Source: an uncultured Bacilli bacterium (lineage in GTDB: Bacteria > Bacillota_I > Bacilli_A > RF39 > UBA660). Taken from it: a stretch of 59,516 bases of DNA. The notes beneath the pieces are model-generated. The model ran no database searches, was not told the origin of the DNA, and was given only the letters and a program-made list of their open reading frames with translations. The translations under genes were made by a program, and so were the position numbers. Positions 27,128-34,618 of the stretch are shown piece after piece. Numbering within the stretch: position 1 is the stretch's first letter; every line of letters starts with the position of its first letter. The stretch covers positions 1-59,516 of the forward strand of contig CAKPNP010000003.1 of the NCBI GenBank assembly GCA_934169415.1, in the 5' to 3' direction.

Positions 27128-27820
27128 GTGATTATTATTAAAAAATATATTATACTTTTAGTATCTATAATACTTTTAAGTTTATACATATTTAACTATA
27201 AAAATTATGAAAACAATAAAAATATATATTATAGTGTAAGTAAAATAAACACTATAGATGATGAGCATAAAAATAAAATTAATATATACTTTCCTATAAC
27301 AAATTATGATTTACTTGATAAAGAAATAAATAATATTATAGATACATACATTAAAGAATTTAAAGATGCTATTAATGAATATAAAATACAAGAAAATCTA
27401 TATTACACATTATATATAAATTATGATGAATATACTTATAAAAACTATATTTCATTTGTATTTAATATAGAAATGTTTACTGGTGGAGCTCATCCAAATC
27501 ATTTCATAACTACAATTAACTATGATACTCTAAATAATAAGTTCATTAATATTGACTCTTTAATTGATTTAAATAAAAATATACTAAATAGTCTATCTAA
27601 AGAATCTAGAAATATATTATCTAGTGATAAAAAATTTCAGATAAATTATAATAAAGATATGATGTACGAAGGGACCCTACCAAATAAAGAAAACTTTAAA
27701 AATTTTGTATTAACTGAAAATGGTTTAAAAATACTATTTAATTATTACCAAATTGCTCCATATTATTATGGAGAAACTATTATAAACATTAAATATGAAA
27801 AATTAAATATAGAATTTTAA
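27128..27820 (+). CDS. DUF3298/RsiV-like domain protein, membrane-anchored
   Basis: About 230 residues: one N-terminal membrane helix (KKYIILLVSIILLSLYIFNY), then an extracellular part. MFTGGAHPNHF and the closing LTENGLKILFNYYQIAPYYY match the PdaC/RsiV-type DUF4163-DUF3298 pair, found in anti-sigma factor RsiV (a lysozyme receptor) and in peptidoglycan deacetylase N-terminal parts. Here it stands alone. The start is unclear: GGTGAT lies where the ribosome site should be, and the next three codons are ATT-ATT-ATT; GTG 27128 or TTG 27125 would need that site differently. It converges with the DMT gene (4-bp overlap). Confidence 0.7.
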   Translation: MIIIKKYIILLVSIILLSLYIFNYKNYENNKNIYYSVSKINTIDDEHKNKINIYFPITNYDLLDKEINNIIDTYIKEFKDAINEYKIQENLYYTLYINYDEYTYKNYISFVFNIEMFTGGAHPNHFITTINYDTLNNKFINIDSLIDLNKNILNSLSKESRNILSSDKKFQINYNKDMMYEGTLPNKENFKNFVLTENGLKILFNYYQIAPYYYGETIINIKYEKLNIEF

Positions 27821-28671
27821 ATAAAGTATATTAGAGTTATTGATATAATTCCAAGTATAGTTGCAATAAACTTTTTTAAATTCATTTTATCTAGTTTAAA
27901 TATTACTGACAATATAACTAATAGAAATACTCTAAGTTCACCTATAATGTTAACAATCACAGCAGACTCGTACATATATCCTATAGTTCCAAGTATATAA
28001 TAAAATGCTTCACAAAATCCTATAATAAACATTAAATTTATAAATCTTTTATCATCACTTTTTAAATTATCATCTTTTTTACATTTAAAAAAGAAAAACG
28101 GAATTGCCAAAAAACTGTATCCAAAATTGATTGCAACTTCATTAGCACCTAATTTCATAGCATATTTTATAATATATGGCTCAACTGCATAAAATAAAAT
28201 AGATAGAAAAATAAATACAAAACCTATATATTTAATTTTTTTCATTTCATTTTTCTCAATGTTATTAGTCTCAATAGTAAACCAAAAAACTGAAAATACA
28301 AATAATATGAATAGTATGATAAATTTAAGTGATAATTTAATATTACCTAAAAATATATCTATAATTAAAACTATAAATAAATCCGAATTTTCAAGAAGTG
28401 CTATTAATCCAATAGGTAGGCATTTTAAAGATTTTACATAACACATATACCCTAGCAATATAATTAATCCATAAACAAGTATAACAGGTATAGAAGAAAT
28501 TGTAATACTTATACCAGAAAAAAATGAGTATATAATTTGAATCAAAAATGATATTATACTAGAATATAATAATACTTTATACATATTATATTCATTTATT
28601 GCAACATCCAAATTAAAATCACAAAATGAATTAAAAACTGATGAAGCAACAGCTGAAAATCTTTTATTCAC
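27817..28671 (-). CDS. EamA/DMT-type membrane transporter
   Basis: 284 residues and about ten membrane helices in two repeats of five, the DMT superfamily layout. The segment CLPIGLIALLENSDLFIVLI aligns with the 'A..a.l....P.f..ll' region of EamA domains, and the second half repeats it at ESAVIVNIIGELRVFLLVIL. Substrates of such exporters are amino acids, nucleotides or metabolites; none can be assigned. The start codon is GTG, behind GGGAGTGA. Confidence 0.75.
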   Translation of the reverse strand: MNKRFSAVASSVFNSFCDFNLDVAINEYNMYKVLLYSSIISFLIQIIYSFFSGISITISSIPVILVYGLIILLGYMCYVKSLKCLPIGLIALLENSDLFIVLIIDIFLGNIKLSLKFIILFILFVFSVFWFTIETNNIEKNEMKKIKYIGFVFIFLSILFYAVEPYIIKYAMKLGANEVAINFGYSFLAIPFFFFKCKKDDNLKSDDKRFINLMFIIGFCEAFYYILGTIGYMYESAVIVNIIGELRVFLLVILSVIFKLDKMNLKKFIATILGIISITLIYFI

Positions 28672-28860
28672 AAAATCACTCCCAAAATTAGAAACATAAC
28701 TAAATAAATTCTTACTAAAATCCTTAAATTATTTTTTTCATAAATTAATATTTTTTAATAGTACTATTTTAATAATAAATTAAATTTTTCAAAAAAATAT
28801 AACAATTATTTCAAAACTATAACTATTATGATTATATCATAATATATAAATTTTTTATTA

Positions 28861-28923
28861 TTTTCTTACTAAAAATATCGCCTAGATATTTACATAACTA
28901 TTAAAAATTACTAGATAAGAAAA
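28861..28923. other. Structured AT-rich intergenic element
   Basis: The 28672-29029 gap of about 360 bp is noncoding. Here TTTTCTTA (28861-28868) can pair with TAAGAAAA (28916-28923), enclosing a hairpin AATATC/GATATT (28874-28890) that presents GCCTA. The sequence before 28860 is plain A/T. No known riboswitch or T-box consensus was recognised. Confidence 0.3.
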
Positions 28924-28937
28924 AATTCATCTGCCGC

Positions 28938-28966
28938 TTGTTTTTGCATTATACAAATAATATAAT
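28938..28966 (+). promoter_or_regulatory. Promoter of the small membrane ORF at 29030
   Basis: TTGTTT (28938-28943), a 17-bp spacer and TATAAT (28961-28966). A start near 28973 would give a leader of about 57 bases ending in AGAAGGAGG. Confidence 0.65.
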
Positions 28967-29029
28967 CAATTATAGGAAATACTAACTGTTGAGTACTTGC
29001 CCACTTCTTATAGAAGGAGGCTTGATATT

Positions 29030-29224
29030 ATGAAGAAAAAAGATTTACTAATCTCGTTTCTAATACTAATTATCATTTTTTATAGTCTCTTTAATGATTC
29101 TATGTATAAAAAAATAGTACTCAACAACGCAAAGTTAAGTATTTTCCTTTTTTATTATTTTCTTGTCTACATACTAAAAAGAACTCTTGACAAGTCCTTT
29201 TTATTTATATTAAAGTTCAAATAA
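29030..29224 (+). CDS. Small two-helix membrane protein (64 aa)
   Basis: The ORF starts after a strong ribosome site (AGAAGGAGG, 9 bases upstream). It encodes two hydrophobic helices, LLISFLILIIIFYSLF and FLFYYFLVYILK, with Lys-rich ends. No family is recognised. The leader contains GTTGAGTACT (28988-28997), which is exactly complementary to 29116-29125 inside the ORF, and a small CTTC/GAAG hairpin touches the ribosome site. Size, hydrophobicity and leader pairing resemble type I toxin messages, but no antisense RNA gene was identified. It ends 18 bp before the 3' end of the convergent tmRNA gene. Confidence 0.5.
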   Translation: MKKKDLLISFLILIIIFYSLFNDSMYKKIVLNNAKLSIFLFYYFLVYILKRTLDKSFLFILKFK

Positions 29225-29242
29225 CTTGAACAAATTTTCTAA

Positions 29243-29587
29243 TGGTGGAGTCGAGGGGAATTGCACCCCTGTCCAAAAATGTATTTTATAAAAGTCTACA
29301 AGTTTATATAATTTGTTGTTGTCCTAAATAATAATAAATTATCAAAATTTTATTTAGTTGGATTTATCAAAATTCTTTATATATCATAAATCAAAATATA
29401 TAATATAACCTACTAATCGAGCCTTATTTACTTCCCGCAGGTAAAAAAGTAATAAAGCAGCCTTCTAAATTATTAAGCGAAAGCTAATTGATTTCTGTTT
29501 CCAGTTATTTTATTTTTTTGAATGTATCGTATATCTTACGGCTTGCATTTTATAAAAAATCATTTCTGTCGAAACTATTGCGACCCC
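29243..29587 (-). ncRNA. ssrA: Transfer-messenger RNA (tmRNA)
   Basis: About 345 nt. On the minus strand the 5' end GGGGTCG pairs with CGACTCC before an encoded CCA, forming the tRNA-like acceptor stem. The T-arm is GGGGTGCAATTCCCC-like (here ACAGGGGTGCAATTCCCCT). TTTCGACAG lies near the 5' end, as usual. The tag reading frame ends QLAFA followed by two stops (TAA TAA); the frame upstream reads KNKITGNRN, with the resume codon uncertain. tmRNA with SmpB frees stalled ribosomes and tags the products for proteolysis; smpB lies 500 bp away in the same direction. Confidence 0.95.
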
Positions 29588-29597
29588 AAGTAAGGAA

Positions 29598-29626
29598 ATT
29601 ATAGCATATAATCTAACTAAAATCAA
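29598..29626 (-). promoter_or_regulatory. Promoter of ssrA
   Basis: On the minus strand TTGATT (29621-29626), a 17-bp spacer ending in TGC, and TATAAT (29598-29603), 10 bases before the mature 5' end. Confidence 0.8.
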
Positions 29627-29646
29627 TCAGATTCACTATAAATTAA

Positions 29647-30075
29647 TTACAATCTTTTTTTCATATACATACTATCAACTTCCCTAAAGCCTAAATCTTC
29701 ATAATATTTATTGTATGAATTAGATTTAGGACTTAAATAACTATAATCATATTCTTCATTAAAATACTCTTCTATTTCTTTTTTATTACTCAATACATAC
29801 TGAAGTAATGTTTTACCAATTCCCATAGATTGATATTTTTCTTTAACGAATATCTGCTCTATATACAATTTATGTGCATTAGATACATAACAAGCTGCCA
29901 CTAATTCTAAGTTAATATAACAAGCATACACTACATATTTACCTTTTTTCATTTCATTTGCATAAAAAGTTTCTAAATAAGGAATTTCTAATGAATTCAT
30001 TTTATAGGCATCATATCTTAAACATTCTAATGCTTCTATATTTTTTAAACTTAAATCTACTCTTTTTATATCCAT
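29647..30075 (-). CDS. GNAT family N-acetyltransferase
   Basis: 142 residues. The acetyl-CoA loop is KYQSMGIGKTLLQYVLSNKK, preceded by strands KLYIEQIFVKE; the end has the NKYYEDLGFREVDSMYMKK pattern common in GNATs. The substrate is unknown. The ATG overlaps the smpB stop as TAATG, so it forms the third gene of an rnr-smpB-GNAT operon, just upstream of ssrA. Confidence 0.85.
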   Translation of the reverse strand: MDIKRVDLSLKNIEALECLRYDAYKMNSLEIPYLETFYANEMKKGKYVVYACYINLELVAACYVSNAHKLYIEQIFVKEKYQSMGIGKTLLQYVLSNKKEIEEYFNEEYDYSYLSPKSNSYNKYYEDLGFREVDSMYMKKRL

Positions 30076-30512
30076 TATACACCTTTTAAATCTCTTAAAA
30101 CTTGTCTATCCATATCTTTTTTCTTAATAGATTCCCTTTTATCATAATTCTTTTTACCTCGAGCTAAACCTATTAATATTTTAGCCTTGCCATTTTTAAA
30201 ATATAATTTAAGTGGTATGAGTGTTAAACCGTCAAGTTCTAATTTATCTCTTAATTTTAGTATTTCTTTTTTATGTAAAAGAAGTTTTCTAGTTCTAGTT
30301 TCTTCATGATTAAATCTATTACCTTGTTCATAACTACTTATATGCATATTAAGTAAAAATATTTCATTATTTTTAATAATGGCATAACTATCTTTCAAAT
30401 TAGCTTTACCTAGTCTTATAGATTTAATTTCAGTTCCAGTTAAAACTATACCAGATTCATAAGTATCTATTATTTCATAATCAAAATTAGCTTTCCTGTT
30501 TAGTATTTCCAT
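30075..30512 (-). CDS. smpB: SsrA-binding protein SmpB
   Basis: 145 residues. NRKANFDYEIIDTYESGIVL, then GTEIKSIRLGKANLKDSYA and the RKLLLHKKEI block belong to the OB-fold of SmpB, and the C-terminal GKKNYDKRESIKKKDMDR is the basic tail that follows the mRNA channel. SmpB delivers tmRNA to stalled ribosomes. Its start lies inside the last 26 bp of rnr; the rnr-smpB-ssrA order is common in Firmicutes. Confidence 0.95.
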   Translation of the reverse strand: MEILNRKANFDYEIIDTYESGIVLTGTEIKSIRLGKANLKDSYAIIKNNEIFLLNMHISSYEQGNRFNHEETRTRKLLLHKKEILKLRDKLELDGLTLIPLKLYFKNGKAKILIGLARGKKNYDKRESIKKKDMDRQVLRDLKGV

Positions 30513-32610
30513 CTTTAAATTCCTTTACTATTTCAAAATCAATTGTTCTTTTTAACTTATTGCTAGCTACTACTTTTACTTTAACTTCATCACCTAAGCG
30601 ATAACCTCTTTTATTTTTTCTACCGATAATTGCAAATGAATTTTCATCATACGTATAATAATCATCAGATAATGTATCTATTCTAACTAAACCTTCAATT
30701 AAATTAGGTAATTCAACAAACATGCCAAAATTCATAACTGATGAGATAATACCACTAAATTCTTCGCCTATATGATCCATCATATATTCAGCTTTTTTCA
30801 TATCATCTACTGCTCTTTCACATTCTATACTTCTACGTTCACACATAGATGTGTGTTTAGCAACCTCTGGTAAAGTGTTTTCATAGTATTTAATAGTATC
30901 ATTATCTAATTTATTATCAAACAAATATGTTCTAAGTAGTCTATGAACTGTAGTATCTGGATATCTACGAATTGGAGATGTAAAGTGAGTATAACACTTA
31001 CTTGCAATACCAAAGTGTCCTATATTAGTATAATCATAAATAGCTTTTTGCATACTTCTTAATAAAAGAGATGATAAAAGATGAAATTCTTTTTTATCTT
31101 TTAATTGTTTTAAAATATCTTGCATTAATTTTGGCGTTAATTTAGATGTATCAGCTTTTATTTTATAACCTAATATATTTAAAAATCTCATAAATGTAGT
31201 TATTTTTTCTTCACTTGGTTCCCCATGAACACGATATATAAATGGTAAATCCATAAAATATATATGAGTTGCAACTGTTTCATTTGCTGCAATCATAAAA
31301 TCTTCAATCATCATTTCTCCAGTGTTTCTATCTCTTAACTTAACATCTATTGCTTTTCCTTTTTCATCTACTATTATTTTAGCTTCATCTATATCAAAAT
31401 CAATATAGCCTCTTCTTTCTTTGTTTTTTCTTAAAATATGAGATAATTCTTCCATTAATTTTAATTTATCAACAAATTCTTCATAGCCTTCTGGAACTAT
31501 ATTTTCTTCTAATATTTTATTTACTTTTTTATAAGTCATTTGAATTCTAGATTTAATTATAGTTTGTTTTATATCATAATCTACAACATTACCATTTTCA
31601 TCTATTTCCATGATACATGAAATAGCTAAACGTTCTACATTTGGGTTTAATGAACATATTCCATTCGATAATTTATGTGGTAACATAGGTATTACTCTAT
31701 CAGCTAAATAAACACTTGTTCCTCTTTCATAAGCATCATTATCAAGTGGTGTATTTGGTCTTACATAATAAGAAACATCAGCTATATGTACTCCTAAAAT
31801 ATAGTTTTTACCTTTTTTTTCAATTGATATAGCATCATCTATATCCTTAGTATCATCGCCATCTATAGTAAATATTACTTCATCAGTTAAATCAGTTCTA
31901 TTTTTTAAATCTTCTTTTCTCACTTCAAATGGTATATCATCTAATTGTTTTATAACTTCTTCACTAAATTCATATGGAACACCCATTTCATAAGTAATCG
32001 ATAATATATCAACCCCAGGATCATTTACATGTCCTAAAATTTTAATAACTTCAGCCCTATAAGTATTATCCTTAACTTTATTTGTAATTTTAACTAATAC
32101 TTTGTGTCCTGGCATAGCATTCATAGTTTTATTTTTATCTATTTCAATATTTAGTTTAACTCTTTCATCATCAAGTTTTAAATAAGGCATGTTATTTCTA
32201 TAATAAACTTCTCCTACCATTTGTTTAAACTTACGATCTACTATTTTTAAAATTCTACCTTCTAAATCTATTCCTTTAGGTGATGTTATTTCTACAATTA
32301 CTTTATCTCCATGAATTGCTCCATTTATATTAGTAGGTGCTATAAAAACATCTTGATCACCTTCTATATCAACAAATCCAAAACCTTTTTTATTAGCTAT
32401 AAAATCTCCTATTTTTAAATGTGAGTTATTAAATAATAAATAATTATTTTTCTTTGTTCTATATAATTTTAAATTATCTTCCATTTCATTTAATGTTTTA
32501 AGTAATTCTTTTAATTCGTCTACTGTTTTATATCCTAATAAATCATTTATTTCATTAACTGATAATGCTTTATCAGATTTTTTTAATAATTCTAAAATTT
32601 TTTCTTCCAT
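30487..32610 (-). CDS. rnr: Ribonuclease R
   Basis: 707 residues from ATG 32610, which follows AAGGAGG; the longer frame upstream has no ribosome site. Order: winged-helix start (DKALSVNEINDLLG), cold-shock domains, RNB catalytic part with FTIDGDDTKDIDDAISIEKK (the metal-binding Asp cluster), ASKCYTHFTSPIRRYPDTTV and CERRSIECERAV, then an S1 domain near 625-700. It is a processive 3'-5' exoribonuclease that degrades structured RNA and works with tmRNA-SmpB in removing nonstop messages. Confidence 0.95.
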   Translation of the reverse strand: MEEKILELLKKSDKALSVNEINDLLGYKTVDELKELLKTLNEMEDNLKLYRTKKNNYLLFNNSHLKIGDFIANKKGFGFVDIEGDQDVFIAPTNINGAIHGDKVIVEITSPKGIDLEGRILKIVDRKFKQMVGEVYYRNNMPYLKLDDERVKLNIEIDKNKTMNAMPGHKVLVKITNKVKDNTYRAEVIKILGHVNDPGVDILSITYEMGVPYEFSEEVIKQLDDIPFEVRKEDLKNRTDLTDEVIFTIDGDDTKDIDDAISIEKKGKNYILGVHIADVSYYVRPNTPLDNDAYERGTSVYLADRVIPMLPHKLSNGICSLNPNVERLAISCIMEIDENGNVVDYDIKQTIIKSRIQMTYKKVNKILEENIVPEGYEEFVDKLKLMEELSHILRKNKERRGYIDFDIDEAKIIVDEKGKAIDVKLRDRNTGEMMIEDFMIAANETVATHIYFMDLPFIYRVHGEPSEEKITTFMRFLNILGYKIKADTSKLTPKLMQDILKQLKDKKEFHLLSSLLLRSMQKAIYDYTNIGHFGIASKCYTHFTSPIRRYPDTTVHRLLRTYLFDNKLDNDTIKYYENTLPEVAKHTSMCERRSIECERAVDDMKKAEYMMDHIGEEFSGIISSVMNFGMFVELPNLIEGLVRIDTLSDDYYTYDENSFAIIGRKNKRGYRLGDEVKVKVVASNKLKRTIDFEIVKEFKDGNTKQES

Positions 32611-32620
32611 AAAATCCTCC

Positions 32621-33139
32621 TTAATTACTAATTTTATATTTAAATAAATATGATACTGCAAATGAAATTGAACCAAACAGTCCTGCTATTATATCTTTCA
32701 TTGTATCAAATACTCCAGTTGCTCTTCTTTGCATATCAGAATCTATTATGCTGTCAACTGTAAATTCAAAAATTTCCCAAAATGCCGACAATCCTAAGCA
32801 AAATATAATTATAAATAATATTTTAAATATTATATTGCACTTAATCTTAAAAATATCTAGATAAAATAAACTTAATATACCAGCTACTATTCCCCAAACA
32901 AAATGTGTAAATGTATCATACCAAGATATTATCTTATAAAAATGTAATAAAAATCCATTAAATAATCCTATAAATCCAAATACTAAATATATGATAGTAT
33001 ATTTATCCTTAAGTTTAAAAATAAAAGGTAAGGCTATATAGGGTAAAAATAATAAAATAGTTATTTCTTTATATTTTATAAAACAAATAAGCGTAATGAT
33101 ACTTAAAAAAATTGCTAATATATGATTAATCTTCTTCAA
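32621..33139 (-). CDS. Integral membrane protein, VanZ/YjdF (DUF2238)-like
   Basis: About 172 residues and five or six membrane helices. ISWYDTFTHFVWGIVAGILS and SAFWEIFEFTVD, with a final DTMKDIIAGLFGS, resemble the D-H, W-E-E and D-D-G motifs of DUF2238/VanZ-like proteins. No activity is established. I favour the TTG at 33139, which lies at a proper distance from TGGAG, over the first possible start; it overlaps the rmuC end by 14 bp. Confidence 0.6.
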   Translation of the reverse strand: MKKINHILAIFLSIITLICFIKYKEITILLFLPYIALPFIFKLKDKYTIIYLVFGFIGLFNGFLLHFYKIISWYDTFTHFVWGIVAGILSLFYLDIFKIKCNIIFKILFIIIFCLGLSAFWEIFEFTVDSIIDSDMQRRATGVFDTMKDIIAGLFGSISFAVSYLFKYKISN

Positions 33140-34193
33140 TTTGTATTTTCTCCATTTCAACCTGATTTATTGAATTAAATCTTTTTGTTATTTTATCAGT
33201 AGTAACATGTATATCTTTAACATCTTTAGAAACAGTTTCTATACTTTTATATAGTTTATCCCATCTTTCTTTATATCTATTAAATTCATCACTTAATAAT
33301 CTTAATTCATTATGTATTACAGATGTATATTTATCACGTTCTATATTTTTCAATATAACCTCAATTGTTGTTAATGTGCTAATTAAAGTAGTAGGACTTG
33401 TTATCCAAACTCTTTTTTTATAAGCATACTCTATAATATCAGTATGATATGCATTAATCTCTGCAAATATTGCCTCTGCTGGTAAAAATAAAATAGCTTG
33501 ATCTGATGTTACTCCATTTATTATATATTTACTAGATATTGCATCTATATGTTTTTTCATATCTATTCTAAACATTTTAGTATATTGTTCACGAGTTATA
33601 TTATCTTTTGATTTATCCACCATATTTTGATAATTTTCTAGTGGAAATTTTGAATCAATTGCTATAACACCAAGTGGCTCTGGTGCAAATAAAACACAAT
33701 CTGCAATAGTATCATTATTGAATTTATACTGCATTTTATATATTTTATCATTTTCACCAAACACATTACTCATAATATGTTTTAAATTTACTTCTCCAAA
33801 AATTCCTCTTGTTTTTTTATCAGTTAATATACTTTGTAATGATACAATATCACAAGATAAATTATCGATTTTTTTCTGTGCTTCATCTATTTTAGAAAGA
33901 CGTTCTAATACATTTGTAAATGTTTTATTTGTTTTTTCAAAATTTTCATCTAATCTTTCATTAACTTTATTATTTATCATATTTAACTTATTATCCAATT
34001 TATCATTTAATCTTTCAAAATCTAAAGTTAAATCTTTAGAAAATGAAGTTTTAAAATCAGAAACTTCCTTTACAACGCTAGTTTCTAATTTTCCTAATCT
34101 TTCAGTTATATTTGATTCATTAATATTTTTAGATAATGAAATTATAGAAACTATCAATATTATAATTAATAAAACTATTATTATATATTCCAT
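33126..34193 (-). CDS. rmuC: RmuC-family DNA recombination protein
   Basis: 355 residues. One N-terminal membrane helix (MEYIIIVLLIIILIVSIISL), a coiled-coil of about 100 residues, then the RmuC core: KTRGIFGEVNLKHIMSNVF, DCVLFAPEPLGVIAIDSKFP, SDQAILFLPAEAIFAEI and VWITSPTTLISTLTTIEVI. RmuC proteins limit inversions at inverted repeats and have a predicted endonuclease-like fold. GGTGA favours ATG 34193 over the one four codons upstream. Confidence 0.9.
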   Translation of the reverse strand: MEYIIIVLLIIILIVSIISLSKNINESNITERLGKLETSVVKEVSDFKTSFSKDLTLDFERLNDKLDNKLNMINNKVNERLDENFEKTNKTFTNVLERLSKIDEAQKKIDNLSCDIVSLQSILTDKKTRGIFGEVNLKHIMSNVFGENDKIYKMQYKFNNDTIADCVLFAPEPLGVIAIDSKFPLENYQNMVDKSKDNITREQYTKMFRIDMKKHIDAISSKYIINGVTSDQAILFLPAEAIFAEINAYHTDIIEYAYKKRVWITSPTTLISTLTTIEVILKNIERDKYTSVIHNELRLLSDEFNRYKERWDKLYKSIETVSKDVKDIHVTTDKITKRFNSINQVEMEKIQIEED

Positions 34194-34229
34194 ACTATTC
34201 ACCATAATAATTATAACATAAAATAAAGA

Positions 34230-34255
34230 AAAATAGTGAAATAATCACTATTTTC
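34230..34255 (-). terminator. Terminator of the rhodanese gene
   Basis: AAAATAGTGA/TCACTATTTT, a 10-bp stem with T-run on the minus strand, overlapping the rhodanese stop codon. Confidence 0.85.
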
Positions 34256-34535
34256 TCAATAACCAAGCCTCATATCCACCTATTACATTTACAACTTTAA
34301 ATCCTCTAAGTATCAGCCTTGAACATACATTTCTACTATTTATACCTTTTTGACAATATATATAATAAATATCATTGTAATTTAAATATTTTAAAGGGTT
34401 AGATAAAAGTAATTGCATAGGTATATTTTTTGAATTAGGTATATGGTTATCATTAAACTTTTCTACACTTCTTATATCAATTATATTAATATTATTTTTA
34501 TTTAGTAGTTCATCTACGGAAATACTACTAATCAT
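34248..34535 (-). CDS. Rhodanese-domain protein
   Basis: 95 residues, a single rhodanese domain. NIIDIRSVEKFNDNHIPNSK is the CH2A-like entry motif, and the active-site loop is YCQKGINSR with the catalytic Cys, followed by GFKVVNVIGGYEAW. Small single-domain rhodaneses carry sulfane sulfur. No neighbouring partner is evident. Confidence 0.88.
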   Translation of the reverse strand: MISSISVDELLNKNNINIIDIRSVEKFNDNHIPNSKNIPMQLLLSNPLKYLNYNDIYYIYCQKGINSRNVCSRLILRGFKVVNVIGGYEAWLLRK

Positions 34536-34592
34536 ATAACCACCCTATTAAATTATATGAATTTAACTTTATTTTATAAAGGACTAAAAACT

Positions 34593-34618
34593 AAAAAAAC
34601 TTAAAACTTAAGTTTTTT
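34593..34618 (-). terminator. Terminator at the end of the T4SS-like gene run
   Basis: AAAAAACTTAA/TTAAGTTTTTT, an 11-bp stem with a three-base loop followed by a T-tract on the minus strand; it closes the cluster after the VirD4-like gene. Confidence 0.85.

Noticed and set aside
33718..34221. 167-codon plus-strand ORF opposite rmuC
   Set aside because: rmuC has recognisable domains on the minus strand; the plus frame is a low-complexity Leu/Ser/Phe shadow without a ribosome site.
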